A DNA stretch of 64,000 nucleotides from assembly GCA_035318745.1 (NCBI GenBank), contig DATHEA010000021.1, forward strand, positions 248,001 to 312,000, read 5' to 3'. The stretch is from VRUE01 sp035318745. GTDB taxonomy: Bacteria; Actinomycetota; Thermoleophilia; Solirubrobacterales; 70-9. Below the pieces are notes generated by a model that made no database searches, was not told the origin of the DNA, and was given only the letters and a program-made list of their open reading frames with translations. Positions 16,333 through 25,143 of the stretch are shown here, one piece after another. The position numbers were made by a program, and so were the translations under genes. Positions within the stretch are counted from its first letter, which is position 1; the number at the start of each line of letters is the position of its first letter.

Positions 16333-17628
16333 TCACGGGTGTAGCTCGAGCTCGTGCTCGCCGACGCGGACGTCGTTTCCCGCCTCGAAGCCGGCGGCTT
16401 TCAGCGCGGCGATCACGCCGATCTCTTTCAGACGCTGCTCCAGATAGGCCAGCGCCTCTTCGTTTTTGAGGTCATGGCGCTCGAAGAGCAGCTCGACGCC
16501 GCGGCCGAGGATGCGGAAGGCACCGTCATCCTCGCGCTCGACCGAGTAGCCACCCTCGCCCACCGGGCGGTAGACGCGGTGCTCGACCTCGAATTCGGCG
16601 GGGCCGGCCTCGCGGCGCTCGGGGCGCGCCGGAACGTCCTCTGGCAGCTCGGAGAGGATCAGGCCACGCAGCTCTTCCAAGCCCTCGCCGGTCGCGGCGG
16701 AGGCCGCCAGCACGCCCTTCACCCGGTCGCCGAATCGCCGGCGCCACTCGCCAACCACCTCCTCCACCTGCTCGGCTGGGAGCAGGTCCCGCTTTGAGAG
16801 AAGGAGGACCTCGGGAAGTTGCTCGAGGCCTGCGCCGTAGGCGACTAGCTCCTCGCGCACCGCCTCGTAGTTGGCCTGGGGATCGCCCTCCGCGGGCGCC
16901 AGATCGACGAGGTGGACGAGCATCGAGCAGCGCTCGACGTGGGCAAGGAACTCGTGGCCCAACCCGGCTCCCTCCGCCGCGCCTTCGATCAGGCCGGGAA
17001 TATCGGCAACCACCGCCTGCCGATCCTCCCCCTCGATCGTCCCCAGCACCGGCGAGAGCGTCGTGAACGGGTAGTCCCCAACCTTCGGCTCCGCCCGCGT
17101 CAACCGCCCCAGCAGGGAGGACTTGCCGGCGTTGGGCAACCCGACCAGCCCGACGTCGGCCAGCAATTTCAGCCGAACCTCGATCCACCCCTCCTCGCCC
17201 GAGGTCCCCTTCTCGGAGAACCGAGGCGCCTGCCGAACGGAGGTGGAGAACCGCTTGTTGCCATGCCCCCCACGCCCGCCATGCGCAATCACAGCCCGCT
17301 GCCCGGCCTCGACAAGGTCGATCCGGCTCCCATCGACAGCTTCAGCCTGCGTCCCCGCGGGCACAGGAATCAGAAGCTCTTCCCCCCGAGCCCCATGCCG
17401 ATTGGACCCTTCGCCACCCTTCCCGCGCCCAGCCCGAAAGTGCTTGCTCCCCCGCAGCCCGCCAAGATCGCGACGGCTGGCATCGCAGACGAGCACCACA
17501 TCGCCACCGTGCCCACCGTCCCCGCCGTCAGGGCCACCGCGCGGAACATGAGCCTCTCTGCGGAAGCTCACGCACCCATTCCCACCAGCCCCGCCCTCAA
17601 CCCAGATTTTGGCCTTGTCGTACATCAC
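16333..17628 (-). CDS. obgE: Obg-family GTPase
   Basis: GTPase of large-subunit assembly and stress control. The 431-residue product has the Gly-rich N-terminal Obg domain (WVEGGAGGNGCVSFRREAH), the G domain with P-loop GLPNAGKSSLL, DIPGLIEGAAEGAGLGHEFL and LSKRDLL, and a C-terminal OCT domain from about residue 345. It starts with two ATG codons at 17628. It is separated from rpmA by an unusually long 457-bp spacer that holds an RNA candidate and a repeat. Confidence 0.96.
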   Translation of the reverse strand: MMYDKAKIWVEGGAGGNGCVSFRREAHVPRGGPDGGDGGHGGDVVLVCDASRRDLGGLRGSKHFRAGRGKGGEGSNRHGARGEELLIPVPAGTQAEAVDGSRIDLVEAGQRAVIAHGGRGGHGNKRFSTSVRQAPRFSEKGTSGEEGWIEVRLKLLADVGLVGLPNAGKSSLLGRLTRAEPKVGDYPFTTLSPVLGTIEGEDRQAVVADIPGLIEGAAEGAGLGHEFLAHVERCSMLVHLVDLAPAEGDPQANYEAVREELVAYGAGLEQLPEVLLLSKRDLLPAEQVEEVVGEWRRRFGDRVKGVLAASAATGEGLEELRGLILSELPEDVPARPERREAGPAEFEVEHRVYRPVGEGGYSVEREDDGAFRILGRGVELLFERHDLKNEEALAYLEQRLKEIGVIAALKAAGFEAGNDVRVGEHELELHP

Positions 17629-17748
17629 CGAGGAGCGTAGTCGTCACAAAACTCAAAATCTTCAATCGCAGAACTGTCATTTCTGCCCGGTGTCTCCCAC
17701 AGGCACGAATTCAGCCAATACATTCCGAATGCCGCTGTATGCGGCGAC

Positions 17749-17917
17749 GCCCCCGCCGCCGGACGCGGGCTCCGAAATGACTAATTGGAGTTGGCGGGTT
17801 CGACTCCCGCCGGGGGCGCTACAATGCAGACACGTCATTTCGGGGCTCCGGACTCGTTTGTCCGGCGGCAACTCCATTTAGTCAGAGGGCGGCTCTTCGG
17901 AGCCGCCCTCTTCTTCT
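17749..17917 (+). ncRNA. candidate structured RNA with T-arm-like hairpin and terminator
   Basis: The sequence 17749-17818 starts with GCCCCCG and ends with CGGGGGC enclosing a perfect T-arm (GCGGG, TTCGACT, CCCGC), like the frame of a tRNA. The D-arm is degenerate, so this is not a standard tRNA. The stretches 17756-17765 and 17774-17781 are complementary to sequences near 17855-17868 and 17837-17846, and 17779-17793 is complementary to about 17869-17883. These pairings interlock in pseudoknot order. A strong terminator follows. The 5' end and function are unknown, and no promoter was identified. Confidence 0.35.
17884..17917 (+). terminator. intrinsic terminator with UUCG loop
   Basis: A 12-bp perfect GC-rich stem (17884-17895 with 17900-17911) is capped by TTCG and followed by a pyrimidine tract TTCTTCTC on the plus strand. 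The other orientation lacks a T-tract, so it should end a plus-strand transcript, although both flanking genes are on the minus strand. Confidence 0.7.
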
Positions 17918-17958
17918 CCCAGAAGCTTGCGGACGCGAGGTTCTGCGGCGTTTCGTGA

Positions 17959-18079
17959 GGAGGGACGGGGTGTCCCTTCCGCGCAGCGGCGTCCTCTTTT
18001 TCGCCCTGCCGGGACGGTGGACAGCTTCAGGCGTTCCTGGCGAAAAACCCAGTAAGCGGAAGGGACACCCCGTCCCTCC
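17959..18079. repeat. REP-like nested inverted repeat, copy 1
   Basis: A 24-bp perfect inverted repeat (17959-17982 with 18056-18079) encloses a second one, TTTTTCGCC (17997-18005) with GGCGAAAAA (18039-18047). The outer arm is itself a small hairpin (GGGAC, GTCCC). It begins 6 bp after the rpmA stop on the coding strand. Copy 2 at 26793-26910 has the same plan and shares the inner motifs CTTTTTCG, CGAAAAA and AAGCGGAA but has different outer arms. Confidence 0.75.
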
Positions 18080-18085
18080 CCTGCA

Positions 18086-18337
18086 CTAGTCGCTCAGAAC
18101 CGAGATCGTGCGGCCCTTGCGAGAGGGCTTGAACTGAACGGTCCCAGCCTGCTTCGCAAAGATCGTGTGATCGCGGCCGAGCCCGACGCCGTCACCGGGC
18201 CAGAACCGGGTGCCGCGCTGGCGCACGATGATCTCACCGCCACTGACCTTCTGGCCGGCGAAGACCTTGACCCCAAGCATGTTGGGGTTGGATTCGCGGC
18301 CGTTGCGGCTGGAGCCAAGTCCTTTCTTATGAGCCAT
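18086..18337 (-). CDS. rpmA: 50S ribosomal protein L27
   Basis: Large-subunit protein near the peptidyl-transferase centre. The 83-residue product begins MAHKKGLGSSRNGRESNP, with no cleavable N-terminal extension of the Firmicute kind, and contains GVKVFAGQ and RQRGTRFWPG. It overlaps rplU by 11 nt, the usual L21-L27 pair. Confidence 0.97.
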   Translation of the reverse strand: MAHKKGLGSSRNGRESNPNMLGVKVFAGQKVSGGEIIVRQRGTRFWPGDGVGLGRDHTIFAKQAGTVQFKPSRKGRTISVLSD

Positions 18338-18719
18338 CGTCGTCCTTTTTAGCAGCCGCTTTGGGCTTAGGTGCGGTTTTTGAAACCGGCGCTGCGGCTT
18401 TTTTCGCGCCGAGTTTCAGCTCGGTCACCTCGAGCCGGGTCAGCTCCGAGCGATGCCCGGCACGGCGGCGGTAGCCCTTCTTCGGCTTGTATTTGAAGAC
18501 CTTGATCTTCGGACCGCGCAGGTGCTCGGCGACGGTCGCCTCGACTTTCACCTTCTCCAGCTCTTTCGGCTCGGCGACGATCTCTTTGTCCCGGAACAGC
18601 ACGGGCCTGAGGCTGACCTTCTCGCCCTCTTTTGCGGGCAGCCGGTCGACGAGCAGCGAAGTGCCCTTCTCGACCTTGTACTGCTTGCCGCCGCTCTCTA
18701 TGACTGCGTACGTGCTCAT
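18327..18719 (-). CDS. rplU: 50S ribosomal protein L21
   Basis: Large-subunit protein binding 23S rRNA. The 130-residue product carries the family start (YAVIESGGKQYKVEKG) and the conserved IKVFKYKPKKGYRRRAGHR, plus a Lys/Ala-rich C-terminal tail of about 28 residues that is longer than usual. It overlaps the end of the RNase E/G gene by 4 nt. Confidence 0.96.
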   Translation of the reverse strand: MSTYAVIESGGKQYKVEKGTSLLVDRLPAKEGEKVSLRPVLFRDKEIVAEPKELEKVKVEATVAEHLRGPKIKVFKYKPKKGYRRRAGHRSELTRLEVTELKLGAKKAAAPVSKTAPKPKAAAKKDDDGS

Positions 18720-20566
18720 TCGTCCTTGCCGCTCTGTGTAGTGGAGCGCGACCGGCCCTGACCGCCACTGCGGCCACGACGGCTACTGCGCGAGGGCGCG
18801 GATTCTAGAGCCTCGGCGTCCGATGCGTCCCCGTCGCCGTTGCCGGCACCGTTGCTGGCCGCCGAGTCGAGCAGCGAAGCGACCGCCGCCGCGCGTTCGA
18901 CCTGCTCGATCCGGACCATCTTGCGATCGCCGACGAAGCGCCCACCGCCGTTGACGCTGACGATGTAGGAGTCGATCCGGGCGACCGCGTCGTCGGCGTT
19001 GTACATGTGCGGCTCCTCGATTGTCACCAGCACCTCCTCGCCGACCTTGAACGGCAACGCCCGCTCCTCGATCTTGGCGCGAGTGCCCGCTTCGATCAGT
19101 TTGAAGGTGTCGATCGCGAGCGCGTCGCCGCCCTCGAAATGGAACTGCTTGCCGGTCTCCTCCTCGAGCTCCGCCAGGCCGCTGTCGGGCCCGATCAGCT
19201 GCGCCGCGACTTTCGGGTTGACCCGCAGCAGGAACGCCTCCTCGTCGCGGCTGGCGAGGTCGCGCATCTGCCGCAATCCCTCCAGCGCGACCGTCTCGGC
19301 GGAAAGCACGACGCCCTCGCCGTCGCAGGTCGGGCAGGGCGCGGTGAGGATCTCGCGCACGCCGTCGGTGATGTTCTGCCGGGTCATCTCGACTAGTCCG
19401 AGCGGAGAAACCTCGACCACATAGCTCTTCGACTTGTCGGCGTCGAGCGCTTTGCGCAGCGTCTTCAGGACTTTGTCGCGGTTTTTGGCCCGCGCCATGT
19501 CGATGAAGTCGATCACGATGATGCCGCCGATGTCGCGCAGGCGCAGCTGCCGCACGACCTCGTCCGCGGCCTCGGTGTTGACCCGGGTGATCGTCTCCTC
19601 GAGGCCACCTTTGCCACGGCCGGTGAAGCTGCCGCTGTTGACGTCGACCACGGTCAGCGCCTCGGTGTAGTCGATGATCAGGTAGCCGCCCGAGGGCAGA
19701 TCGACACGACGCACGAGGGTCGATTCGATCTCCTTGTTGATCTCCCATTTCTCCAGCAGCGGCTTCGTGCCCTCGTACAGCTCGACTTTGTCGACCAGCT
19801 CCGGCGCGGTGCGCTGGAAGAAGCCGGTCACCCGTTCGAGCTGCTTGGGCGAGTCGATCACCGCTTTTTCGAAGTCCGAGAGAAAGACGTCGCGCAGCAC
19901 CCGCACCGGCAGGTCGGCCTCCTGGAAGACGAGGCCCAGCCCGTTGGTTTTCTCGGCCCGTCGCTCCAAGACGTCATAGAGCTTGTGCAGGTAGCCGACC
20001 TCACGGACGAAGTCCGATTTTTTGGCCCCGTGAGCGGCCGTGCGAACGATCAGCCCGCCCGGGCCATTGTAGGTGTTGTCGACCATCTTGCGCAGCCGGT
20101 CGCGCTCGGATTCGGAGAGTCGCCTGCTGACGCCGACGCCGCTGCCCTGCGGCGCGTAGACGAGGTAGCGACCGGCGATCGAGAGGTTCATCGAAAGCCG
20201 CGCGCCCTTCGACTTGAGCGGGTCCTTGACGACCTGGACGAGGATCTCCTGCCCCGATTTGATCAGCTCGCTGATCTTGCGGCCGCTGCCGCGGCCGCGC
20301 TTGGGCGCCTGTTCCCCGTTGGGCAGGACGATCTCGTCGACGTGGAGGAAGCCGTTGCGCTCGAGGCCGATGTCGACGAAGGCGGCCTCCATACCGGGAA
20401 GGACGTTGTCGACCTTGCCCTTGTAGATGTTGCCGACGATCGATCGCCGGCCGCGGCGCTCTATGTAGAGCTCCGCCACGCTGCGTTTGCCGCCTTTGGT
20501 CTTCGACTCGAGGACGGCGACACGGGTCTCGCCGCGATCGGCGGACACCAGGATGGTTTTTTTCAT
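18716..20566 (-). CDS. rng: ribonuclease E/G
   Basis: Endoribonuclease for rRNA maturation and mRNA decay. The 616-residue product has an N-terminal S1 domain (about residues 36-125), the catalytic DNase I-like region with VVDVNSGS and VIDFIDMARAKNR (the two metal-binding Asp), the zinc-link CPTC near 405, and a C-terminal TRAM-like segment (about 500-560) followed by a Ser/Gly/Arg-rich tail. It lacks the long scaffold tail of E. coli RNase E. It lies directly upstream of rplU-rpmA, the common actinobacterial order. Confidence 0.94.
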   Translation of the reverse strand: MKKTILVSADRGETRVAVLESKTKGGKRSVAELYIERRGRRSIVGNIYKGKVDNVLPGMEAAFVDIGLERNGFLHVDEIVLPNGEQAPKRGRGSGRKISELIKSGQEILVQVVKDPLKSKGARLSMNLSIAGRYLVYAPQGSGVGVSRRLSESERDRLRKMVDNTYNGPGGLIVRTAAHGAKKSDFVREVGYLHKLYDVLERRAEKTNGLGLVFQEADLPVRVLRDVFLSDFEKAVIDSPKQLERVTGFFQRTAPELVDKVELYEGTKPLLEKWEINKEIESTLVRRVDLPSGGYLIIDYTEALTVVDVNSGSFTGRGKGGLEETITRVNTEAADEVVRQLRLRDIGGIIVIDFIDMARAKNRDKVLKTLRKALDADKSKSYVVEVSPLGLVEMTRQNITDGVREILTAPCPTCDGEGVVLSAETVALEGLRQMRDLASRDEEAFLLRVNPKVAAQLIGPDSGLAELEEETGKQFHFEGGDALAIDTFKLIEAGTRAKIEERALPFKVGEEVLVTIEEPHMYNADDAVARIDSYIVSVNGGGRFVGDRKMVRIEQVERAAAVASLLDSAASNGAGNGDGDASDAEALESAPSRSSRRGRSGGQGRSRSTTQSGKDE

Positions 20567-20620
20567 AGTTGATTCAGCTCAGTTCAGATAGGTACGCATG
20601 GCCAGGTCCCTTTCAAGGGG

Positions 20621-21817
20621 TCACCAGGCGAACCTGCCTTTCTGGCTGAGGCGCGCTTGCATGTGAATGCTCTGAAGCACTCCCACCGCGAGTAACGTCG
20701 CCAGCACGGAGGAACCCCCGTAGCTGAGCAGCGGCAGGGGGATCCCGGTGATCGGCATGATCCCGAGGTTCATCCCCACGTTGACGAAGACCTGGAAGAG
20801 CAGCATGGCGGCGATGCCGCCTGCCACAAGGGTCCCGTACGAGTTCTTCGAGAGCGTCACGATCCGCAGCGCCCGCCAGATCAGCAGGGCGTATAGGGAT
20901 AGGACGAAAGCGGCCCCAAGAAATCCATAGCGCTCACCGATCACCGCAAAGATGAAGTCGGTGTGCCGCTCAGGGACGAAATCGAGCCGCGTTTGAGTGG
21001 CCCGATCGCCGCGGCCGGTCAACTGACCGGCGCCCTCGGCGATCTTGGCCTGGTTCTGCTGGTAGCCCGCGTCGCTGGGGTCCGCGCTCGGATGCGTGAA
21101 GGAAGTCAGCCTTTGCTGCTGATATTCCTTCAACACTGGCGTCCCGATTGCGGGAGCGACCACGAGCACTAGTGCAACTAATGCGACGAGAGCCGCGCCG
21201 ATCACCGCGAAGTGCGTCCAGCGGACGCCCCCCACGTACATCACGGCGAGGGTGATTGCCCCGTACACCAAAGAGGTGCCGAGGTCCGGCTGCAAGAAGA
21301 CAAGCGCAGCCGGGGCGAAGCCGAGACAGAGGTAGCGCACCGTGCGCTGCCTTGCCGAGCCCCGCCGGGCGCCATCGATGACAAAGCCGGCAAGCGCCAG
21401 AACGAGCAGGAGCTTGCCCAGCTCCGATGGCTGGAAGCTGAAGAAGGGAAGTTCGAAAGCACGCCGTGAACCGCGCGCGGCGAAGCCGAAGACGAACACC
21501 AGCGAGACGCTGGCACAGAGGAAGGTGTAGATCCCGACCCGCAACTCACGGAAGCGCGAATAGTCGATGCGAGCGAGCAGGTACATCCCGACAAGCCCGA
21601 GCACCGCGTAGATCGCCTGGCGATCGACGTAATAGCCGGGGTTGCCCGGCACGTCGCTCTTGGTCGCCTCACCGAGGGTGAAGACACCGAAGGCAGCCAG
21701 CGCGACAGCCGCGAAGCCGAGGCCGGCGTCCATGTAGGGCAGGCCGAGGCGCTCGGCGATCCCCGGTCGCAGGGCGAAGGGCTCGGGACGGGCCCGACGG
21801 GTTCGGGTCGCGTACAT
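20621..21817 (-). CDS. rodA: RodA peptidoglycan glycosyltransferase (SEDS family)
   Basis: Polymerises glycan strands for side-wall growth together with PBP2. The 398-residue protein has about ten membrane segments and SEDS motifs (FFSFQPSELGKL, LQPDLGTS, TQTRLDFVPERHTDFIFAVIGE in pieces, and the final PLPLLSYGGSS). Its start overlaps the PBP2 stop by one base, so the pair is translationally coupled. Confidence 0.96.
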   Translation of the reverse strand: MYATRTRRARPEPFALRPGIAERLGLPYMDAGLGFAAVALAAFGVFTLGEATKSDVPGNPGYYVDRQAIYAVLGLVGMYLLARIDYSRFRELRVGIYTFLCASVSLVFVFGFAARGSRRAFELPFFSFQPSELGKLLLVLALAGFVIDGARRGSARQRTVRYLCLGFAPAALVFLQPDLGTSLVYGAITLAVMYVGGVRWTHFAVIGAALVALVALVLVVAPAIGTPVLKEYQQQRLTSFTHPSADPSDAGYQQNQAKIAEGAGQLTGRGDRATQTRLDFVPERHTDFIFAVIGERYGFLGAAFVLSLYALLIWRALRIVTLSKNSYGTLVAGGIAAMLLFQVFVNVGMNLGIMPITGIPLPLLSYGGSSVLATLLAVGVLQSIHMQARLSQKGRFAW

Positions 21818-23706
21818 CAGCCTTCCCCTTCCGGGAATTCAGCTTCACCTTCAGAGCCTTCCGCTTCGTGGGAGAGTCGGCTGGCGAAATAGGCTTCCAA
21901 GATCGTCCTTGCGGCGGGCGCCGCGGCTTCGGCGCCGAAGCCGCCTTCCTCCATCGTCACGAAGGTGACAATACGCGGATTGGGATACGGAGCGAGCACG
22001 CCGTACCAGGATTGGTCCGCGTACGGTGGCCGTTCGGCGGTGCCGGTCTTGCCCGCGACCGGGATCGGGAAGTTGCCGAAGACCGCGAACGAGGTCCCGG
22101 CCCCATTCTGTGCCGCGTCGTGCAGGCCTTCGAGGATCGCTTCCCGGTACGCGGGATCCATATGGACGTGGCGGCGCGGCGGTGGGGTGAATTCCTTGAG
22201 CACGCGGCCGGCGGCGTCGTCGACCTGCATGCCGACGTGGGGAGTGACGATCGTGCCGCCGTTGGCGATCGCCGCGTAGGCGACGGCCATCTGCAGCGGG
22301 TTGGTCTGCAGATCGCCTTGGCCGGTGGCGAGCTGGATGTTGTCGCCGGCCGACCAAGGCCGGTCGGTCAAGCCTTCCTTGTAGAGCTGATTGCGCCAGT
22401 GCTGGGACGGCAGCAGCCCGCTGCTCAGAACCGGGAGGTCGATGCCGGTTGGGCGGCCGATGCCGAGCGCGTGCGCCCAATGCTGGAGCTGGCCGGTGTC
22501 CCACATGCGAAAGCCGAGGTTGTAGAAGAACACGTCTGAGGACACTTCCAGCGCCGAGACGAGGCTGACCGAGCCGTTCGCCGCTTCGCCGGCGTTTTTG
22601 AAGACCTCGCCGCCGATTTCGAACTGGCCGGGGTCTTCGATCACTTCGGTCGGGGTCAGGTTGCCGCTTTCGAGCGCGGCGATAGCGGTGATCGGCTTGA
22701 ACGTGGAGCCGGTCGGGTAGAGCCCCGAGGTCGCGCGGTCGGTGAGCGGCGCCGCAACCGGGTCGCGGTAGAGGGCGTTGACCTGGGCCTGGGTCATCGG
22801 CCGCGTGAAGACCGAGGGGTCGAAGGTCGGGTAGGAGGCGAGACCGAGGATTTCGCCCGTGTGCACGTTCATCGTGATGAAGCCGCCATGCAGGCCGCGA
22901 GCCGCCAGCGCCGCTTCGCCCGCCTCCTGCACTTTGGTGTCGATCGAGAGCTTCAGGTTGTCGCCCGGCACCGGCGGCTGGGAGGCCAGTTGCCCGTTGC
23001 GGGTCGGTTGGCCGAGGGCGTCGACTTGAATTCGCGTCAACCCCGGCTTCCCGCGCAAGAATCGGTCGTAGGTGTCCTCAACGCCTTCCTGGCCAATTTC
23101 ATCGCCGGGCTGGAGGCCACGATAGCGCGCCTCTTTCAGCTGTTCTTCGGAGACCTCGCCGACGTTGCCGAGGATGTGGGCGGCGAGCGTGCCGTGCGGG
23201 TAGCGGCGCACGAAGACGCGCTGCACAGTCACGCCGGGGAAACGGTCCTGGTTCTCCTGCAGGTAGTAGACGAGGTAGTCACCGACGTCGCGGCGCAGGG
23301 TCACCGGCGCGCTTGCGGCAAGCTTCAGCTGTTCGTGCATCGTCTTGCGCAGGCGCGGCAGCGAGCTGTGGGTCAGCTCGGCGAGCTGGGTCAGCTCGGC
23401 GTGGCGCTGGCGCGGCGCTTCGGGGAGCTTCTCGGGATTGATCTGCAGCGCCAGGCTGGTCCGATTGGAGACGATGTCGTTGCCGTTGCGGTCGAGGATT
23501 TTGCCGCGCGGAGAGCTGACCCTGAACTCGCGCGTGCGGTTGTTCTTCGCTTCGGCGAGGTACTTCTCGCCGTTGATCACCTGCAGGAACCAGAGCCGGA
23601 AGAAGAGCACGCCGAAGAGCGCCAGGGCGACGCCGCCGAAGACCGCGATGCGCAAGGCCAGGCGGTTGCTCATCTGCGGTCCGAGCTCGTCAGAGCGCCG
23701 GTACAT
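21817..23706 (-). CDS. mrdA: penicillin-binding protein 2, elongation transpeptidase
   Basis: Class B PBP of the rod elongasome. The 629-residue protein has an N-terminal membrane anchor (residues about 15-37), a PBP dimer domain, and a transpeptidase domain with the active Ser in PTGSTFKP, the SSD triad element in EVSSDVFFYN, and GKTGTAE. It ends in an acidic Glu-rich tail. Coupled to rodA downstream and mreD upstream. Confidence 0.95.
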   Translation of the reverse strand: MYRRSDELGPQMSNRLALRIAVFGGVALALFGVLFFRLWFLQVINGEKYLAEAKNNRTREFRVSSPRGKILDRNGNDIVSNRTSLALQINPEKLPEAPRQRHAELTQLAELTHSSLPRLRKTMHEQLKLAASAPVTLRRDVGDYLVYYLQENQDRFPGVTVQRVFVRRYPHGTLAAHILGNVGEVSEEQLKEARYRGLQPGDEIGQEGVEDTYDRFLRGKPGLTRIQVDALGQPTRNGQLASQPPVPGDNLKLSIDTKVQEAGEAALAARGLHGGFITMNVHTGEILGLASYPTFDPSVFTRPMTQAQVNALYRDPVAAPLTDRATSGLYPTGSTFKPITAIAALESGNLTPTEVIEDPGQFEIGGEVFKNAGEAANGSVSLVSALEVSSDVFFYNLGFRMWDTGQLQHWAHALGIGRPTGIDLPVLSSGLLPSQHWRNQLYKEGLTDRPWSAGDNIQLATGQGDLQTNPLQMAVAYAAIANGGTIVTPHVGMQVDDAAGRVLKEFTPPPRRHVHMDPAYREAILEGLHDAAQNGAGTSFAVFGNFPIPVAGKTGTAERPPYADQSWYGVLAPYPNPRIVTFVTMEEGGFGAEAAAPAARTILEAYFASRLSHEAEGSEGEAEFPEGEG

Positions 23707-24257
23707 CAGGTCCTCCCCAGCACCGTCGGCTGGCGGCGGCGGGCCACCCTCGACTCCTCGACCAGCGCCGGGCGCAGCCCCCGCCGCAGGCCGAAGTAGA
23801 TCGGCCAGGCGAGGAAGAAGGCGTAGATGCTCTTCAGCAGCATGTCGCGGACGATCAGCGGGCTGACCGGCGCGTCGACGCCGAGCATCATCTGCACGGC
23901 GGCGAAGCCGAGCTCGGCGAACAGGGTCAGCCCCATGCAGACGAGCGGCGGCACCAATGCGCTGTGGATGTCGAAGCGCTCGCGGAAGAGGCCGGCCAGG
24001 TAACCGGCGCCGAGCAGCACCAGCGAGGAGCCGCCGAGCGGCGCGACGAGCAGGCAGTCGACGAGGAAGCCGACCGAGAAGCCGGCGACGGCGCCGGTCA
24101 GGCTACCGCCGAGCAGACCGAGCGAGACGACGACGGCGGGCAGCACGTCGGCGCTGGTGTGGAGCAGCTCGACCCGCGAGAAGAACGAGAGCTGCAACAG
24201 GACCGCGAAGATCACGATCGCGACGAGGCGGGCGAAGATCTTCGGCGTGACGATCAT
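23706..24257 (-). CDS. mreD: rod shape-determining protein MreD
   Basis: Small membrane partner of MreC and RodA-PBP2. The 183-residue product has five to six hydrophobic helices, with DVLPAVVVSLGLLGG and GFSVGFLVDCLLVAPLGGSSL typical of MreD. It overlaps mreC by 4 nt and PBP2 by 1 nt. Assignment is firm from context since MreD sequence conservation is low. Confidence 0.9.
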   Translation of the reverse strand: MIVTPKIFARLVAIVIFAVLLQLSFFSRVELLHTSADVLPAVVVSLGLLGGSLTGAVAGFSVGFLVDCLLVAPLGGSSLVLLGAGYLAGLFRERFDIHSALVPPLVCMGLTLFAELGFAAVQMMLGVDAPVSPLIVRDMLLKSIYAFFLAWPIYFGLRRGLRPALVEESRVARRRQPTVLGRT

Positions 24258-25105
24258 CGGCGTGACCCCCCGGTCAGCACCTGGACCAGATCCAGGTCGG
24301 CCATATCGACGTAGGGGCGCAGGTGGACCTGTTGGCTGGCCTCCTGCTCGACGATCGAGGTGGGCGTCACTTCGCCGACCGGCAGGCCTGGCGGGAAGAG
24401 CGAGGCGTAGCCTTGGGCGCGCCAGCCCGAGGTGACCACGGCCTGGCCCCCGTGCACGGCCTTGCTCGAATCGATGAAGTCGAGGATCAAGTCTTCGGGG
24501 TCGCCGACCTCAGGCTTGATCACGCCTTGGACGCCGGGTGGCACGACCTTCGCCGTGACTCCGCTGGCGTGGTCGGTGATCAGCGTCACCTGAGCCGATC
24601 CCCCCTGGGTCGAGGCGACAAGGCCGACCAGCCCGTCGCCGCTGATCACCGGATCGTCGACCTTGACCCCGTCGCCGGAGCCGACGTCGATCGTCACGGT
24701 CGAGTTCCAGACGGTCGGCGAGCGGGCGATCACCCGCCCGGTGACCGGTTCATAAGCCGATTCGGCCAGCGCCGGACCGCGGTCGAGTTCGACCATCTTG
24801 CGTAGCTGGGCGTTCTCCTGCAGCGCCTCCTGCCCGGCGACGGCCTGGCGGCGCACGGTCACGAGCTCCGTCTTGAGCCGGCTGTTTTCGCCGCGCGCGG
24901 CGAAGGTCTTGTCAAACCAGTCGACCAGGTCCCGGGCCGGCTTCAGAGCCCTGTCGGCGACGGTCTGCAACGGGCTGAAGATCGTGCTGACGCCCCGCTG
25001 CACGCCACCCGAGCTATGCCCGTAGGTGATCGTCAGCAACAGGAAGGAGCCGATGACGAGGAGAGTGAGTACCGCTCTACGGCGGCGTACTTGCTTGCGA
25101 TACAC
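24254..25105 (-). CDS. mreC: rod shape-determining protein MreC
   Basis: Bitopic protein that activates the RodA-PBP2 pair. The 283-residue product has a basic N-terminus, one transmembrane helix (about 12-30), a coiled coil (about 65-100) and the double beta-barrel domain with VIARSPTVWNSTVTIDVGSGDGV and DPVISGDGLVG. It lies 38 bp after mreB. Confidence 0.95.
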   Translation of the reverse strand: MYRKQVRRRRAVLTLLVIGSFLLLTITYGHSSGGVQRGVSTIFSPLQTVADRALKPARDLVDWFDKTFAARGENSRLKTELVTVRRQAVAGQEALQENAQLRKMVELDRGPALAESAYEPVTGRVIARSPTVWNSTVTIDVGSGDGVKVDDPVISGDGLVGLVASTQGGSAQVTLITDHASGVTAKVVPPGVQGVIKPEVGDPEDLILDFIDSSKAVHGGQAVVTSGWRAQGYASLFPPGLPVGEVTPTSIVEQEASQQVHLRPYVDMADLDLVQVLTGGSRR

Positions 25106-25143
25106 GACGGAGACCTAAGTTTGGCGCTTTGCATGAACGGCAG

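Noticed and set aside
17749..17818. Functional tRNA-Val(GAC)
   Set aside because: Acceptor, anticodon loop and T-arm can be drawn, but the D-arm is only three pairs, lacks the conserved GG and A14, and the anticodon stem has a mismatch. Kept only as part of an RNA candidate.
17629..17914. tmRNA (ssrA) in the rpmA-obgE spacer
   Set aside because: The acceptor halves are only 70 nt apart, there is no tag-peptide frame and no conserved 5' end, so the tmRNA layout does not fit.
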